From the NCBI GenBank assembly GCA_049424465.1, contig JBMSSR010000021.1, forward strand, positions 1 through 18,048: 18,048 bases of DNA, given 5' to 3'. The position numbers were made by a program, and so were the translations under genes. This DNA comes from UBA668 sp049424465 (GTDB lineage Bacteria > Actinomycetota > Acidimicrobiia > Acidimicrobiales > Ilumatobacteraceae). Shown in pieces: positions 7,583 to 14,667 of this stretch (the first letter of the stretch is position 1; each line of letters begins with the position of its first letter). The notes under the pieces are model-generated. The model did no database searches. It was not told where the DNA came from and saw nothing but the letters and a program-made list of their open reading frames with translations.

Positions 7583-8824
7583 TCACTTCTCGTCGATCTC
7601 GACGCCGACCGCGTAGGCGTCGGCGAACTCGCCACCGAGCGCGACCGGTGCCGGATCGACACCGAACAGCGCACGCAACCATGCCGTGACACCGTGGGTG
7701 ATGACGGGGAAGGTCTCGGTCACCGGCACCGCAGGATCGATGCAGCCGTCCTGCCCGAGCGAGCGCAACTGCGGCTGTGCGTCGAGGAACGCGCCCAGGC
7801 CCGATGCCTCGGCGACACCGATGATGCCGGTGCCGTTCCCGAAGGTGCAGAAGTCGTCGAATCCGTTGTGCCCGACGCCGTCGAGGACCCACAGCAGGCT
7901 GGGTGAGGGCGCGGCCTCCCACGACGGGCGGGTGACGGTTGCGGCCGGCACCACGGCGTCGACCGAACCCGCGATGAAGAACGACGGCACGCCCGGGAGC
8001 ACCAGCGGCGTCGATGTCGTCGTGCTGCCACCACCCAGCAGCGCGCCCGAGGCGAGCGACACGTAGCCGTCGATGCGGCCGTCCGCCGACGCGGCGCCGA
8101 GCACCGTGCCGCCACCCGCCGAGTGGCCCACGGCGGCGACGTGCTCGGTGTCGACATGTCCGGCAAAGCGGCTCGCCGGATCGGCTGCCTCGGCGGAGAT
8201 GAGGTCGAGGGATGCGACGAGGTCGTCCACCGCATCGGCGCGGTCGCCGCTCGCGGTGCCGGCGAGCACGTTGGTGAGGTCACGCGAGGGGTGCTCTGGT
8301 GACACGACGATCATGCCCCAGCTGGCGAGGTGCGACGTGAGGAACGAGCTCTGGACGCGGATGCCGGTGAAGCCGTGGCTGAACAGCACGATCGGGTAGG
8401 CGCCGTCAGCGACGTCTGCGTCTCGCGCGGCGGCGTACGAGTAGGACGCCGGCGCATCACCGGTCAGCACTGCCCTGATGGCCTCGGGTGTGAAGTCGCG
8501 TACGTCGTACGTCTCGGTACCGCTGCTGCCCGCGACCGCTGGGTACCACACCTCGACGAGCGGGCCCTTGGCGAGCTGCAGCGTCGTGACACCGACAGCG
8601 AACGGCCCGAGATCTGCGTATGCGGTGGCGAGTTGCGCGGGATCCACCGTGGTGGACGGCGCTGACGACGACGGAACGGTGGCCGTCGGGTCGACGCCGC
8701 CCTGCGACGACGTCGGGGCGCTCGTGGTACCGCTGTCGTCAGCGGAGTTGCCCGAGCACGACGCCGCGAGGACGAGCGCGATCGCGAGCGTGGTGAGGCG
8801 GGGGAGTCGGGTCGTGCGTGACAT
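7583..8824 (-). CDS. Secreted alpha/beta hydrolase (lipase / PAF-acetylhydrolase / dienelactone hydrolase-like), putative lipoprotein
   Basis: This 413-residue esterase-like protein is probably attached outside the cell. The signal peptide (1-22) ends in LAASC with C23, a slightly atypical lipobox, followed by a Ser/Thr-rich linker to about 60. The hydrolase core shows the oxyanion segment LFSHGFTG (147-154), nucleophile elbow GHSAGG with S235, candidate acid D289 (AGSVDAVVP) and H319 (DGVGHNGF). C326 and C361 could form a disulfide. The order Ser-Asp-His is that of the fold. The natural substrate may be an ester, lipid or polyester; the sequence alone cannot tell. The start at 8824 precedes a normal signal peptide, though the ribosome binding site is weak. 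It is transcribed away from the tRNA and converges on the HD gene with 6 bases between stops. Confidence 0.9.
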   Translation of the reverse strand: MSRTTRLPRLTTLAIALVLAASCSGNSADDSGTTSAPTSSQGGVDPTATVPSSSAPSTTVDPAQLATAYADLGPFAVGVTTLQLAKGPLVEVWYPAVAGSSGTETYDVRDFTPEAIRAVLTGDAPASYSYAAARDADVADGAYPIVLFSHGFTGIRVQSSFLTSHLASWGMIVVSPEHPSRDLTNVLAGTASGDRADAVDDLVASLDLISAEAADPASRFAGHVDTEHVAAVGHSAGGGTVLGAASADGRIDGYVSLASGALLGGGSTTTSTPLVLPGVPSFFIAGSVDAVVPAATVTRPSWEAAPSPSLLWVLDGVGHNGFDDFCTFGNGTGIIGVAEASGLGAFLDAQPQLRSLGQDGCIDPAVPVTETFPVITHGVTAWLRALFGVDPAPVALGGEFADAYAVGVEIDEK

Positions 8825-8839
8825 CTCACCAGCCTGTCA

Positions 8840-8852
8840 GCCGGTGACCGGC
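8840..8852. promoter_or_regulatory. Small palindrome upstream of the hydrolase gene
   Basis: GCCGGT-G-ACCGGC is a perfect 6-bp palindrome with one central base, 15 bases upstream of the hydrolase start. It could be an operator or a 5'-leader hairpin that limits translation. In DNA this GC-rich a chance origin is quite possible. Confidence 0.2.
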
Positions 8853-8918
8853 AGGTGCATGGTCGAGCGTGCCACCGGTGACTCGGGGCACGACGAGGTG
8901 AAGTCGTGACGTCGCCGG

Positions 8919-8924
8919 TAGGGT
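8919..8924 (+). promoter_or_regulatory. Possible -10 element of the tRNA-Cys gene
   Basis: TAGGGT fits the actinobacterial TAnnnT pattern and lies 31 bases before the tRNA 5' end, a normal distance for a tRNA promoter. No good -35 box is present 16-18 bases upstream. Confidence 0.3.
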
Positions 8925-8955
8925 GAGCGAGCCATTGGCTCCGGCCCGTGGCACT

Positions 8956-9030
8956 GGCGACGTGGCCGAGTGGCTGAGGCAAGGGCCTGCAAAGCCCTCC
9001 ACATGGGTTCGATTCCCATCGTCGCCTCCA
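8956..9030 (+). tRNA. tRNA-Cys (anticodon GCA)
   Basis: A complete cloverleaf can be drawn. The acceptor stem pairs GGCGACG (8956-8962) with CGTCGCC (9020-9026), with discriminator T9027 and an encoded CCA (9028-9030). The D arm contains GGCCGAGTGGCTGAGGC. The anticodon stem AGGGC/GCCCT holds the loop CTGCAAA with anticodon GCA at 8989-8991. The T arm is ATGGG-TTCGATT-CCCAT. The GCA anticodon, U discriminator and short variable region all fit tRNA-Cys. It appears as a single gene, not part of a tRNA cluster. Confidence 0.97.
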
Positions 9031-9041
9031 CGACCGGGATG

Positions 9042-9084
9042 CTGCGCTCTGTGGGGTACGAGACCCGTGCGTCACAGAGCGCAG
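9042..9084. terminator. Hairpin between tRNA-Cys and the zinc-ribbon gene, likely bidirectional terminator
   Basis: A perfect 12-bp inverted repeat, CTGCGCTCTGTG (9042-9053) and CACAGAGCGCAG (9073-9084), encloses a 19-base loop with a nested GGGT/ACCC. It lies between the convergent tRNA (plus) and zinc-ribbon microprotein (minus), exactly where both transcripts should stop. No T-tract follows on either strand, as is common in high-GC actinobacteria. Confidence 0.65.
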
Positions 9085-9105
9085 ACCGGTGGGCCCGGGC
9101 GCAAT

Positions 9106-9210
9106 TCAGCTGAACCGGTGACCGCATCGGCGGCACTCGAACCACACCGAGAACGCCTCGACGAAGCGCTGTGTGTTCCAGCTGTTGCAGTTCGGGCACT
9201 GTCTGAACAT
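9106..9210 (-). CDS. 34-residue zinc-ribbon microprotein
   Basis: Reading the minus strand from the ATG at 9210 gives a 34-residue protein ending with TGA at 9106-9108. It has two Cys pairs, CPNC (5-8) and CRRC (26-29), followed by GHRF, separated by 17 residues. This is the minimal C-x2-C...C-x2-C treble-clef/zinc-ribbon layout, so it probably folds around one Zn ion. A strong Shine-Dalgarno GAGGAG (9221-9216) stands 5 bases before the ATG, among the best ribosome binding sites in the window. The protein is too short for many gene finders. The same frame is open far upstream through the ATPase gene, but that is an antisense shadow. Function is not known; small zinc ribbons may bind nucleic acid, act as adaptors or buffer metal. 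Its divergent neighbour is a cation-transporting P-type ATPase. Confidence 0.75.
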   Translation of the reverse strand: MFRQCPNCNSWNTQRFVEAFSVWFECRRCGHRFS

Positions 9211-9348
9211 GGTTGCTCCTCGATTCCAGTACGTGGGGGTCCCACGGCTGACCGACGGACGATGACGGTCCGGGTGTGACCGCTGCGGGCCCCGCAGAAG
9301 GGTCGTTGGTCGGTCGTCGACCGTCGGCGGGACGGGGACACTGACCTG
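9211..9348. promoter_or_regulatory. Divergent regulatory region with three short palindromes (zinc-ribbon gene / P-type ATPase)
   Basis: This 138-base region lies between two divergent genes. Three inverted repeats are visible: CGTGGG-GGT-CCCACG (9232-9246), CTGCGGG-C-CCCGCAG (9283-9297) and CGGTC-GTC-GACCG (9311-9323). They do not share a common half-site. One or more may be operators for a repressor controlling both genes; given the GC content some may be chance. No clear -10/-35 pair was identified. Confidence 0.35.
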
Positions 9349-11973
9349 GTGACGACCGCCCGCGACGACCGACGGGCCCGCTCGCTCGACGGGACGGGGA
9401 AACCGCCGGACGGTGGTGCACCGCTGTCGGTGCGCCACGGCATGCCGGCAGGCAGCACGCCGCCGGTCGGTTCGACGACGACCTCCGAGGACCTCCGCCG
9501 TGGGCTCTCCGGCGGCGAGGCGGCACGCCGGTTCGGGTCGGACGGGCCCAACGAGCTGCCGGTACCCCGCGGGCGCCGCGCAGCGGCGCAGGTGTGGGAA
9601 GTCGTGCGCCAGCCGATGCTGCTCCTGCTGCTGGTCGCGGCCGTGGTCAACTTCGTGCTGAGCGCGCCGCTGGACGGCGGCATCCTGCTCGCGTCGGGCC
9701 TCCTGATGGTCGCGATCACGGTGGTGCAGGAGCACCGAACCGAGTCGGCGATCGCAGCGCTCCGCGACCTCTCGGCCCCTCGCGCACTGGTGGTGCGCGA
9801 CGGTGCGACGGTGCGCATCCCCGGGCGGGAGGTGGTGCGCGGCGACCTGATGCTGCTGGCAGAGGGAGATCGCGTCGCTGCGGACGGCACGGTCGTGGAC
9901 GGCTCGGCGCTCGCAGTCGACGAGTCGATGCTGACCGGTGAGTCGGTACCCGTGCCGAAACGGGCCGACCGCGGCGACACGGTCTGGTCGGGGACGCTCG
10001 TGGTGCGCGGGAGGGGTGCGGTGATGGTGACGGCGACCGGGCCGTCGACCGAACTGGGGCGGCTGGGGGCCTCGCTGTCGTCGATCGAGGTCGAGCACAC
10101 GGCGCTGCAGGACGAGGTGGACCGGCTCGTGCGCCGGGTCGGCGTCATCGGCGCGGCCGCAGCGGTGCTGGTGGTCGTGGCCTACGGGTTGACGCGGGGC
10201 GGATGGCTCGAGGGCGCGCTGGCCGGCATCGCGACCGCGATGTCGGTGCTGCCGGAAGAGTTCCCGGTGGTGCTCACGGTGTTCGTGTCGCTGGGTGCGT
10301 GGCGGATGTCGAAGCGCCAGGTGCTTGCGCGTCGGTCGGCGGTGGTCGAGGCGCTCGGGTCGGTCACGGTGCTGTGCGTCGACAAGACCGGCACGCTGAC
10401 GACCAACCAGATGACGGCGCGCGAACTGCTGACGGTCGACCGCTCGTGGAGGGTGGGCGACGGGTCCATGCCGTCGTGGGCGCGGTCGGTGGTGCTGCAC
10501 GGTGTGCTGGCCTCGCCCGTGGGCGGTGCCGACCCGATGGACAGGGCGTTCGTGTCGCTCGGCGAGGCGCACCTCGGCCCGCTCGACAGCCTCGGCGCCG
10601 GGTGGGAGCTCGTCCGCGAGTATCCGCTCTCGGACGACCTGCTGGCGCTGTCCCACGTCTGGCGCGACGTCGCGACCGATGACGGTGTCGTTGCGGCGAA
10701 GGGTGCGCCCGAGGCGATTCTCGAGCTGTGCGGTCTGGACCCGGCGGCCTCGTCGGTCGTGATGGACCTGGTGCACCGCGCCACCGAGGGTGGCATGCGT
10801 GTGCTGGGTGTCGCTCGCGCGTCGGCAGGGCCGCGCAGCGTCCTGCCGCCGTCGCCGAGGGCCTTCGAGTTCGAGTTCCTCGGGCTGGTCGGGCTGCATG
10901 ACCCAGTGCGGCCAGGCGTGCCCGGGGCCGTCGCCGAGTGCACCTCGGCGGGCGTCCGCACGGTGATGATCACCGGCGACCACCCGAACACCGCGCTGGC
11001 CATTGCCGCCGGCGCAGGGATCGAGACGCGTGCGGGGTCGCTGGTGGGGTCCGACGTGGCGACCATGGACGAGACCGCGCTGCGCGCCGCCGTGCGCGTG
11101 GTCAATGTCTTCGCGCGGATGGTCCCGGACCAGAAGCTGCGCCTCGTCCGTGCGCTGCAGTCGAACGGGGACGTGGTGGGCATGACGGGCGACGGTGTGA
11201 ACGACGCACCGGCGCTGCGTGCTGCGGATGTCGGCATCGCGATGGGCGGCCGCGGCAGCGATGTCGCGCGCGAGGCGGCAGCGCTCGTCATCACCGACGA
11301 CGACTTCACCTCGATCGTCGCCGGTATCCGTCTCGGCCGGGGGATCTTCGACAACATCCGCAAGGCGATGGCGTACATCCTCGCGGTGCACGTCGCGATC
11401 GTCGGCATGGTCGTGGTGCCGCTCCTGGCGCCGGCATGGCCGCTCGTGCTGCTGCCAGTACAGCTCGCATTCCTCGAGCTCGTCATCGACCCGGCATGCT
11501 CGGTCGTCTTCGAGGCGGAAGCCATCGACCCGCTGGTGATGCAGGTACCGCCCCGCCGTCCCGACGCGCCCATCTTCGGCCGCGACCGGTTGGTGGTCGC
11601 TGCGCTGCAGGGACTCGGCGTGCTCGCGGCAGTGCTCGCGGTCTACGGCTGGTGCCTGTGGTCCGACCGGCCGAACGACGAGATCAGGTCGGCCACCTTC
11701 GCGTGCCTCGTGCTCTCCAACCTGTTGCTCATCGTGGTCAACCGGTCGTGGCGGCTGTCGGCGGCGCAGACGTTCCGGCAACGCCGCAACCCGACGGTGA
11801 AGTGGATCGTCGGCACCACGCTCGTCGTGCTCGTCGCGCTGCTCGTCACGCCGGTGCTGCGCCGGGCGTTCGGCTTCGGCCCGGTCGGTGTTGCCGACGC
11901 AGGCATGGTCGTCGGGTGCGCGGCGGCGGGTGTGTCGTGGTTCGAGGTGCTGAAGGTGTCGCGCCGTCGCTGA
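9349..11973 (+). CDS. Cation-translocating P-type ATPase, P2-like, PEEFP subtype
   Basis: This 874-residue membrane pump uses ATP to move a cation. Domains in order: a low-complexity N-terminus (1-45), cation ATPase N-terminal region (46-75), M1-M2 (about 88-126), actuator domain with TGES (196-199), M3-M4 with PEEFP (302-306), phosphorylation site DKTGTLT with D345, nucleotide-binding domain with KGAPE (451-455), TGDHP (542-546), MVPDQK (591-596), TGDGVND (613-619), and M5-M10 at the C-terminus with M6-like LVIDPACSVVFEAE (711-724). All catalytic motifs are intact. Ca pumps usually have PEGLP and Mg pumps PEMLP in M4; PEEFP marks a bacterial subgroup of uncertain ion specificity. No heavy-metal N-terminal domain or CPC motif is present. 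The start is the GTG at 9349, with weak SD; an ATG at residue 32 (9442) is an alternative that would remove only low-complexity sequence. Confidence 0.93.
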   Translation: MTTARDDRRARSLDGTGKPPDGGAPLSVRHGMPAGSTPPVGSTTTSEDLRRGLSGGEAARRFGSDGPNELPVPRGRRAAAQVWEVVRQPMLLLLLVAAVVNFVLSAPLDGGILLASGLLMVAITVVQEHRTESAIAALRDLSAPRALVVRDGATVRIPGREVVRGDLMLLAEGDRVAADGTVVDGSALAVDESMLTGESVPVPKRADRGDTVWSGTLVVRGRGAVMVTATGPSTELGRLGASLSSIEVEHTALQDEVDRLVRRVGVIGAAAAVLVVVAYGLTRGGWLEGALAGIATAMSVLPEEFPVVLTVFVSLGAWRMSKRQVLARRSAVVEALGSVTVLCVDKTGTLTTNQMTARELLTVDRSWRVGDGSMPSWARSVVLHGVLASPVGGADPMDRAFVSLGEAHLGPLDSLGAGWELVREYPLSDDLLALSHVWRDVATDDGVVAAKGAPEAILELCGLDPAASSVVMDLVHRATEGGMRVLGVARASAGPRSVLPPSPRAFEFEFLGLVGLHDPVRPGVPGAVAECTSAGVRTVMITGDHPNTALAIAAGAGIETRAGSLVGSDVATMDETALRAAVRVVNVFARMVPDQKLRLVRALQSNGDVVGMTGDGVNDAPALRAADVGIAMGGRGSDVAREAAALVITDDDFTSIVAGIRLGRGIFDNIRKAMAYILAVHVAIVGMVVVPLLAPAWPLVLLPVQLAFLELVIDPACSVVFEAEAIDPLVMQVPPRRPDAPIFGRDRLVVAALQGLGVLAAVLAVYGWCLWSDRPNDEIRSATFACLVLSNLLLIVVNRSWRLSAAQTFRQRRNPTVKWIVGTTLVVLVALLVTPVLRRAFGFGPVGVADAGMVVGCAAAGVSWFEVLKVSRRR

Positions 11974-12069
11974 GCCACCTCGCAGGGCCGACTGCCGACC
12001 AACCGTCCGTCAGTTCAGGCCGTATCGGCACTCGCCGGACCTTCGGCCATCGGCGCACGGTGGTGGCAC

Positions 12070-12093
12070 CTGCCCGCCGAGGAGTGCGGGCAG
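12070..12093 (+). promoter_or_regulatory. Hairpin just upstream of the propeller gene ribosome binding site
   Basis: CTGCCCGC (12070-12077) and GCGGGCAG (12086-12093) form a perfect 8-bp stem with an 8-base loop, ending 7 bases before the AGGAGG at 12101. It may end ATPase read-through or stabilise/regulate the leader of the next gene. The rest of the 139-base gap shows no clear promoter. Confidence 0.35.
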
Positions 12094-12100
12094 CCGAACC

Positions 12101-12106
12101 AGGAGG
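12101..12106 (+). promoter_or_regulatory. Ribosome binding site of the propeller gene
   Basis: A full AGGAGG stands 6 bases before the ATG at 12113. It decides the start and is notable because most starts in the window have weak or no Shine-Dalgarno. Confidence 0.85.
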
Positions 12107-12112
12107 CAGTCG

Positions 12113-14548
12113 ATGTCACGACGCGCCCGAGCAGGACACCCGCGATCGGCGAAGGGGGTGCTGTCCCTCGTGATGCCGATCACGGCGTGGTGCGTAGCGA
12201 GTCTGGTGCCCATCGGCACCGCCCATGCTGCGGTCACGGACACCGAACGGGTGAGTGTCGGAAGCGGCACGACCGGGGACCGGGACCACCCGTCGATCAG
12301 CGACGACGGCAGCCTCGCTGTCTTCGCCGCCTACAACACGGCGTCGCGGGGCATCTGGCTCCGCGACATCGCGGGTGGCGACACGTATCGCATCACCACG
12401 GGCTCGGACAGCGAGCCGGTCATCAGCGGCGACGGCACCACGGTGGCGTACGTCCACGCGGGGACGCACCCGTCGGTGTGGGTGATCGACGTCAGCGATC
12501 CGGCCAACCCGGGCACACCCGAGCGGGTCGACCTCGTCGACGGACTCACGACGGGTGCCAACAACGACAGCGGCCATCCGTCGATCTCGGACGACGGCAA
12601 CGAGGTCGCCTTCGACTCGATGGCCAGCAACCTCGTGCCCGGCACGACGCTGCCGGCGACGGGAAGCGCGCGGAAGGTGTACGTGCGTGACCGCTCGCTC
12701 GACACCACCGAGATCGTCAGCGTCGACGGTGACGGCGATGTGCTGACCGGCGAGGCGATGAATCCCGACATCTCCGGCGACGGCAACTGGGTGGCCTTTG
12801 CGTCGCACCAGGACCTGACCCAGCTGCACTTCGGAGTCGGTTCGCTGCAGGTGTTCGTGTACGACCGGGATGCCGATGCGGTGGCGCTGGCGAGCGTCAA
12901 CGACGACGGTGACGAGGGCTTCGGCGACTCCGCCGCCACCAACGCGCCCTCGATCAGCGACGACGGGATGCTGGTGACCTTCGAGTCGGCGGCCACCAAC
13001 CTCGTCCCGTTCGACTCGAACGGGCGCACCGACGTCTTCGTGCACGACTTCGACTCGGACACGACGACGCGCGTGAGCGAGCGGAAGGCGTTCGACGAAT
13101 TCGGACCGTTCACCGCAGCCACACCGCACCGCCTGCTCGACACCCGTGTGTCCGGCGTTGCGATGGCGTCGGGCGAGACGCGGTCGCTCACGATCGCCGG
13201 GTCGAACGAGGTGCCGGACGATGCCACGGCCGTGACGCTGAACGTCACGATCGTGTCGTCGACAGTGCGCAGCCACCTGACGGTCTTCCCGAAGGGCGAG
13301 ACGCGGCCGAACGCATCGAGCATCAACGCCGCACCCGGTCGGGCCATCGCGAACGCGGTGACGTCGGCACTCGGCGATGACGGTGCGATCAGCATCTACA
13401 ACCTGAACGGCCCGGTGCACGTCATCGTCGACCTGACGGGCTACTTCACGCCCGACTCGCTCGACGGCGGCGGTGGCTTCGTGTCGATGGCGCCCGAGCG
13501 CCTGGTCGACACGCGCCTGCTCGGTGGTGCGCTCGCATCGGAGACGTCGCGCAGCTTCGACGTCGCCGGCATGGACGGTGTGCCCGATACTGCAACCGCG
13601 GTCGCGCTCACCGTCGTCGCGGTCAACCCGACCGCGCGTGGTCACCTCCGGGTCTATCCCGGCGACACGACCCGGCCGGGCACCTCGAGCGTCAACTTCC
13701 TGCCGGGCCAGAACACGTCGAACTCGGTGATCGTCGGCATCGGCGATGACGGGACGATCGACGTCTACAACTCGGCGGGCACCACTCACCTGGTCATCGA
13801 CGTGTACGGCTTCTTCGACCCGGCGTCGGTCAATGGCGGTTTCACCGGCATCACGCCGCACCGCCTGCTCGACACGCGCACCGACGTCGGCCCGCTCGTC
13901 GGCGAGACGGCCGAGCTCGACGTCGTCGGTCACGCCGGCGTGCCCGCTGACGCAACGACCGCAGTCATGCTCAACGTGACGGTGGTCAACCCGACGACGA
14001 ACGGCCGCCTCAAGGTCTTCCCGACGGGTTCGGCGCTGCCGACCGCATCTGCCTTCAACTTCCAGGCGGGTGTCGTGCGGGCGAGCCAGGTCGTGGTCGC
14101 GGTCGGTGACCTCGGTCGTGTCTCCTTCGAGAGCACGTTCGGTTCGGTCGACGTCGTCGTCGACATCGTCGGCTGGTTCTCGGGCGTGCAGTTCGCCGAG
14201 GGCGGCTCGAACCCCGTCATCTCGAACGACGGTTCGGTCGTGGCCTTCGAGTCGTTGACCTCGTCGGTCGACCTCGACGACAGCAACGACGTCGTCGACG
14301 TGTTCCTCTCGACGCTCGCGACCAACGACGTCGAGCGGGTCAGCCTGCCGGCATCGGGTGGAACCGAGGCCTCCGGCACCCGGACCGATCCCGAGACCGG
14401 CCTGACCGTCGACTCGGCGAACGGCATGGACCCCGTGCTCGGTGACGATGGCTCGTTCGTGGCGTACGTGTCGAACGGTGACCTCACTGACGACCGCGCT
14501 GCCGGCGAGGAGGTGAGCGCCGTCTACCTCAGCACTCGAGCTGCCTGA
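12113..14548 (+). CDS. Secreted PD40/TolB-like beta-propeller protein with a three-copy LDTR-domain insertion
   Basis: This 811-residue protein starts with a signal peptide (1-39, cleavage after AHA). The mature part has seven PD40-type propeller motifs of the form PSISxDGxxVAF at about 60, 102, 156, 218, 279, 701 and 774, so probably one propeller. Between the fifth and sixth motif lie three tandem copies of a ~114-residue domain: 333-446, 456-569 and 577-690. Each begins with PHRLLDTR or PERLVDTR, has a central VFP/VYP strand and ends in GYF, GFF or GWF. Such LDTR repeats occur in secreted actinobacterial proteins; I do not recall a characterised function, but binding to cell-wall or extracellular carbohydrate is conceivable. 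No catalytic motif, membrane anchor or sortase signal is visible, so it is probably released or loosely wall-bound. A strong hairpin follows the gene. Confidence 0.9.
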   Translation: MSRRARAGHPRSAKGVLSLVMPITAWCVASLVPIGTAHAAVTDTERVSVGSGTTGDRDHPSISDDGSLAVFAAYNTASRGIWLRDIAGGDTYRITTGSDSEPVISGDGTTVAYVHAGTHPSVWVIDVSDPANPGTPERVDLVDGLTTGANNDSGHPSISDDGNEVAFDSMASNLVPGTTLPATGSARKVYVRDRSLDTTEIVSVDGDGDVLTGEAMNPDISGDGNWVAFASHQDLTQLHFGVGSLQVFVYDRDADAVALASVNDDGDEGFGDSAATNAPSISDDGMLVTFESAATNLVPFDSNGRTDVFVHDFDSDTTTRVSERKAFDEFGPFTAATPHRLLDTRVSGVAMASGETRSLTIAGSNEVPDDATAVTLNVTIVSSTVRSHLTVFPKGETRPNASSINAAPGRAIANAVTSALGDDGAISIYNLNGPVHVIVDLTGYFTPDSLDGGGGFVSMAPERLVDTRLLGGALASETSRSFDVAGMDGVPDTATAVALTVVAVNPTARGHLRVYPGDTTRPGTSSVNFLPGQNTSNSVIVGIGDDGTIDVYNSAGTTHLVIDVYGFFDPASVNGGFTGITPHRLLDTRTDVGPLVGETAELDVVGHAGVPADATTAVMLNVTVVNPTTNGRLKVFPTGSALPTASAFNFQAGVVRASQVVVAVGDLGRVSFESTFGSVDVVVDIVGWFSGVQFAEGGSNPVISNDGSVVAFESLTSSVDLDDSNDVVDVFLSTLATNDVERVSLPASGGTEASGTRTDPETGLTVDSANGMDPVLGDDGSFVAYVSNGDLTDDRAAGEEVSAVYLSTRAA
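13109..14182 (+). repeat. Three tandem ~120-residue repeats inside the propeller gene
   Basis: Copies lie at 13109-13450, 13478-13819 and 13841-14182. The shared arginine of the LDTR/VDTR motif recurs at residues 340, 463 and 584 (steps 123 and 121). The copies share the skeleton RLLDTR...VPxxATAV.LNVT...VFP.G...P.AS..N...G......V.xxGDDG...YN..G.....VD..GYF but differ at many positions, so they are old protein-level duplications rather than recent DNA repeats. Confidence 0.9.
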
Positions 14549-14555
14549 GGCGTGA

Positions 14556-14601
14556 CGTCGGGCTGGTGCGTGGACCGACCGGTTCACGCACCAGCCCGAC
14601 G
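14556..14601 (+). terminator. Strong hairpin terminator after the propeller gene
   Basis: A perfect 17-bp stem, left arm 14556-14572 and right arm 14585-14601, has a 12-base loop and begins 7 bases after the propeller stop. It is the longest perfect inverted repeat I found in the window. There is no T-tract, but position and stability support intrinsic-like or assisted termination, separating the propeller gene from the LPxTG gene. Confidence 0.8.
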
Positions 14602-14653
14602 ACCCACGTCGTTGCCGATCCGGGTCGATCGGTCCCACTCCCCACCACGACCC

Positions 14654-14660
14654 AGGAGGT
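14654..14660 (+). promoter_or_regulatory. Ribosome binding site of the LPxTG gene
   Basis: AGGAGGT lies 7 bases before the ATG at 14668 and fixes this start over in-frame codons further upstream that fall within the terminator hairpin. Confidence 0.85.
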
Positions 14661-14667
14661 CACATCC

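Noticed and set aside
7600..7622. 7-bp inverted repeat CGACGCC/GGCGTCG downstream of the HD gene
   Set aside because: It lies within the coding 3' end of the convergent hydrolase, is short and has no T-tract; chance is likely at this GC content.
9106..11781. 891-residue minus-strand open frame through the P-type ATPase
   Set aside because: Only its last 34 codons look real (zinc ribbon with its own SD); the rest is a His/Arg-rich shadow of the ATPase gene.
12116..14638. 840-residue minus-strand open frame across the propeller gene
   Set aside because: Arg/Asp/Val-rich low-complexity shadow with no domain; the plus-strand gene has a signal peptide, repeats and AGGAGG.
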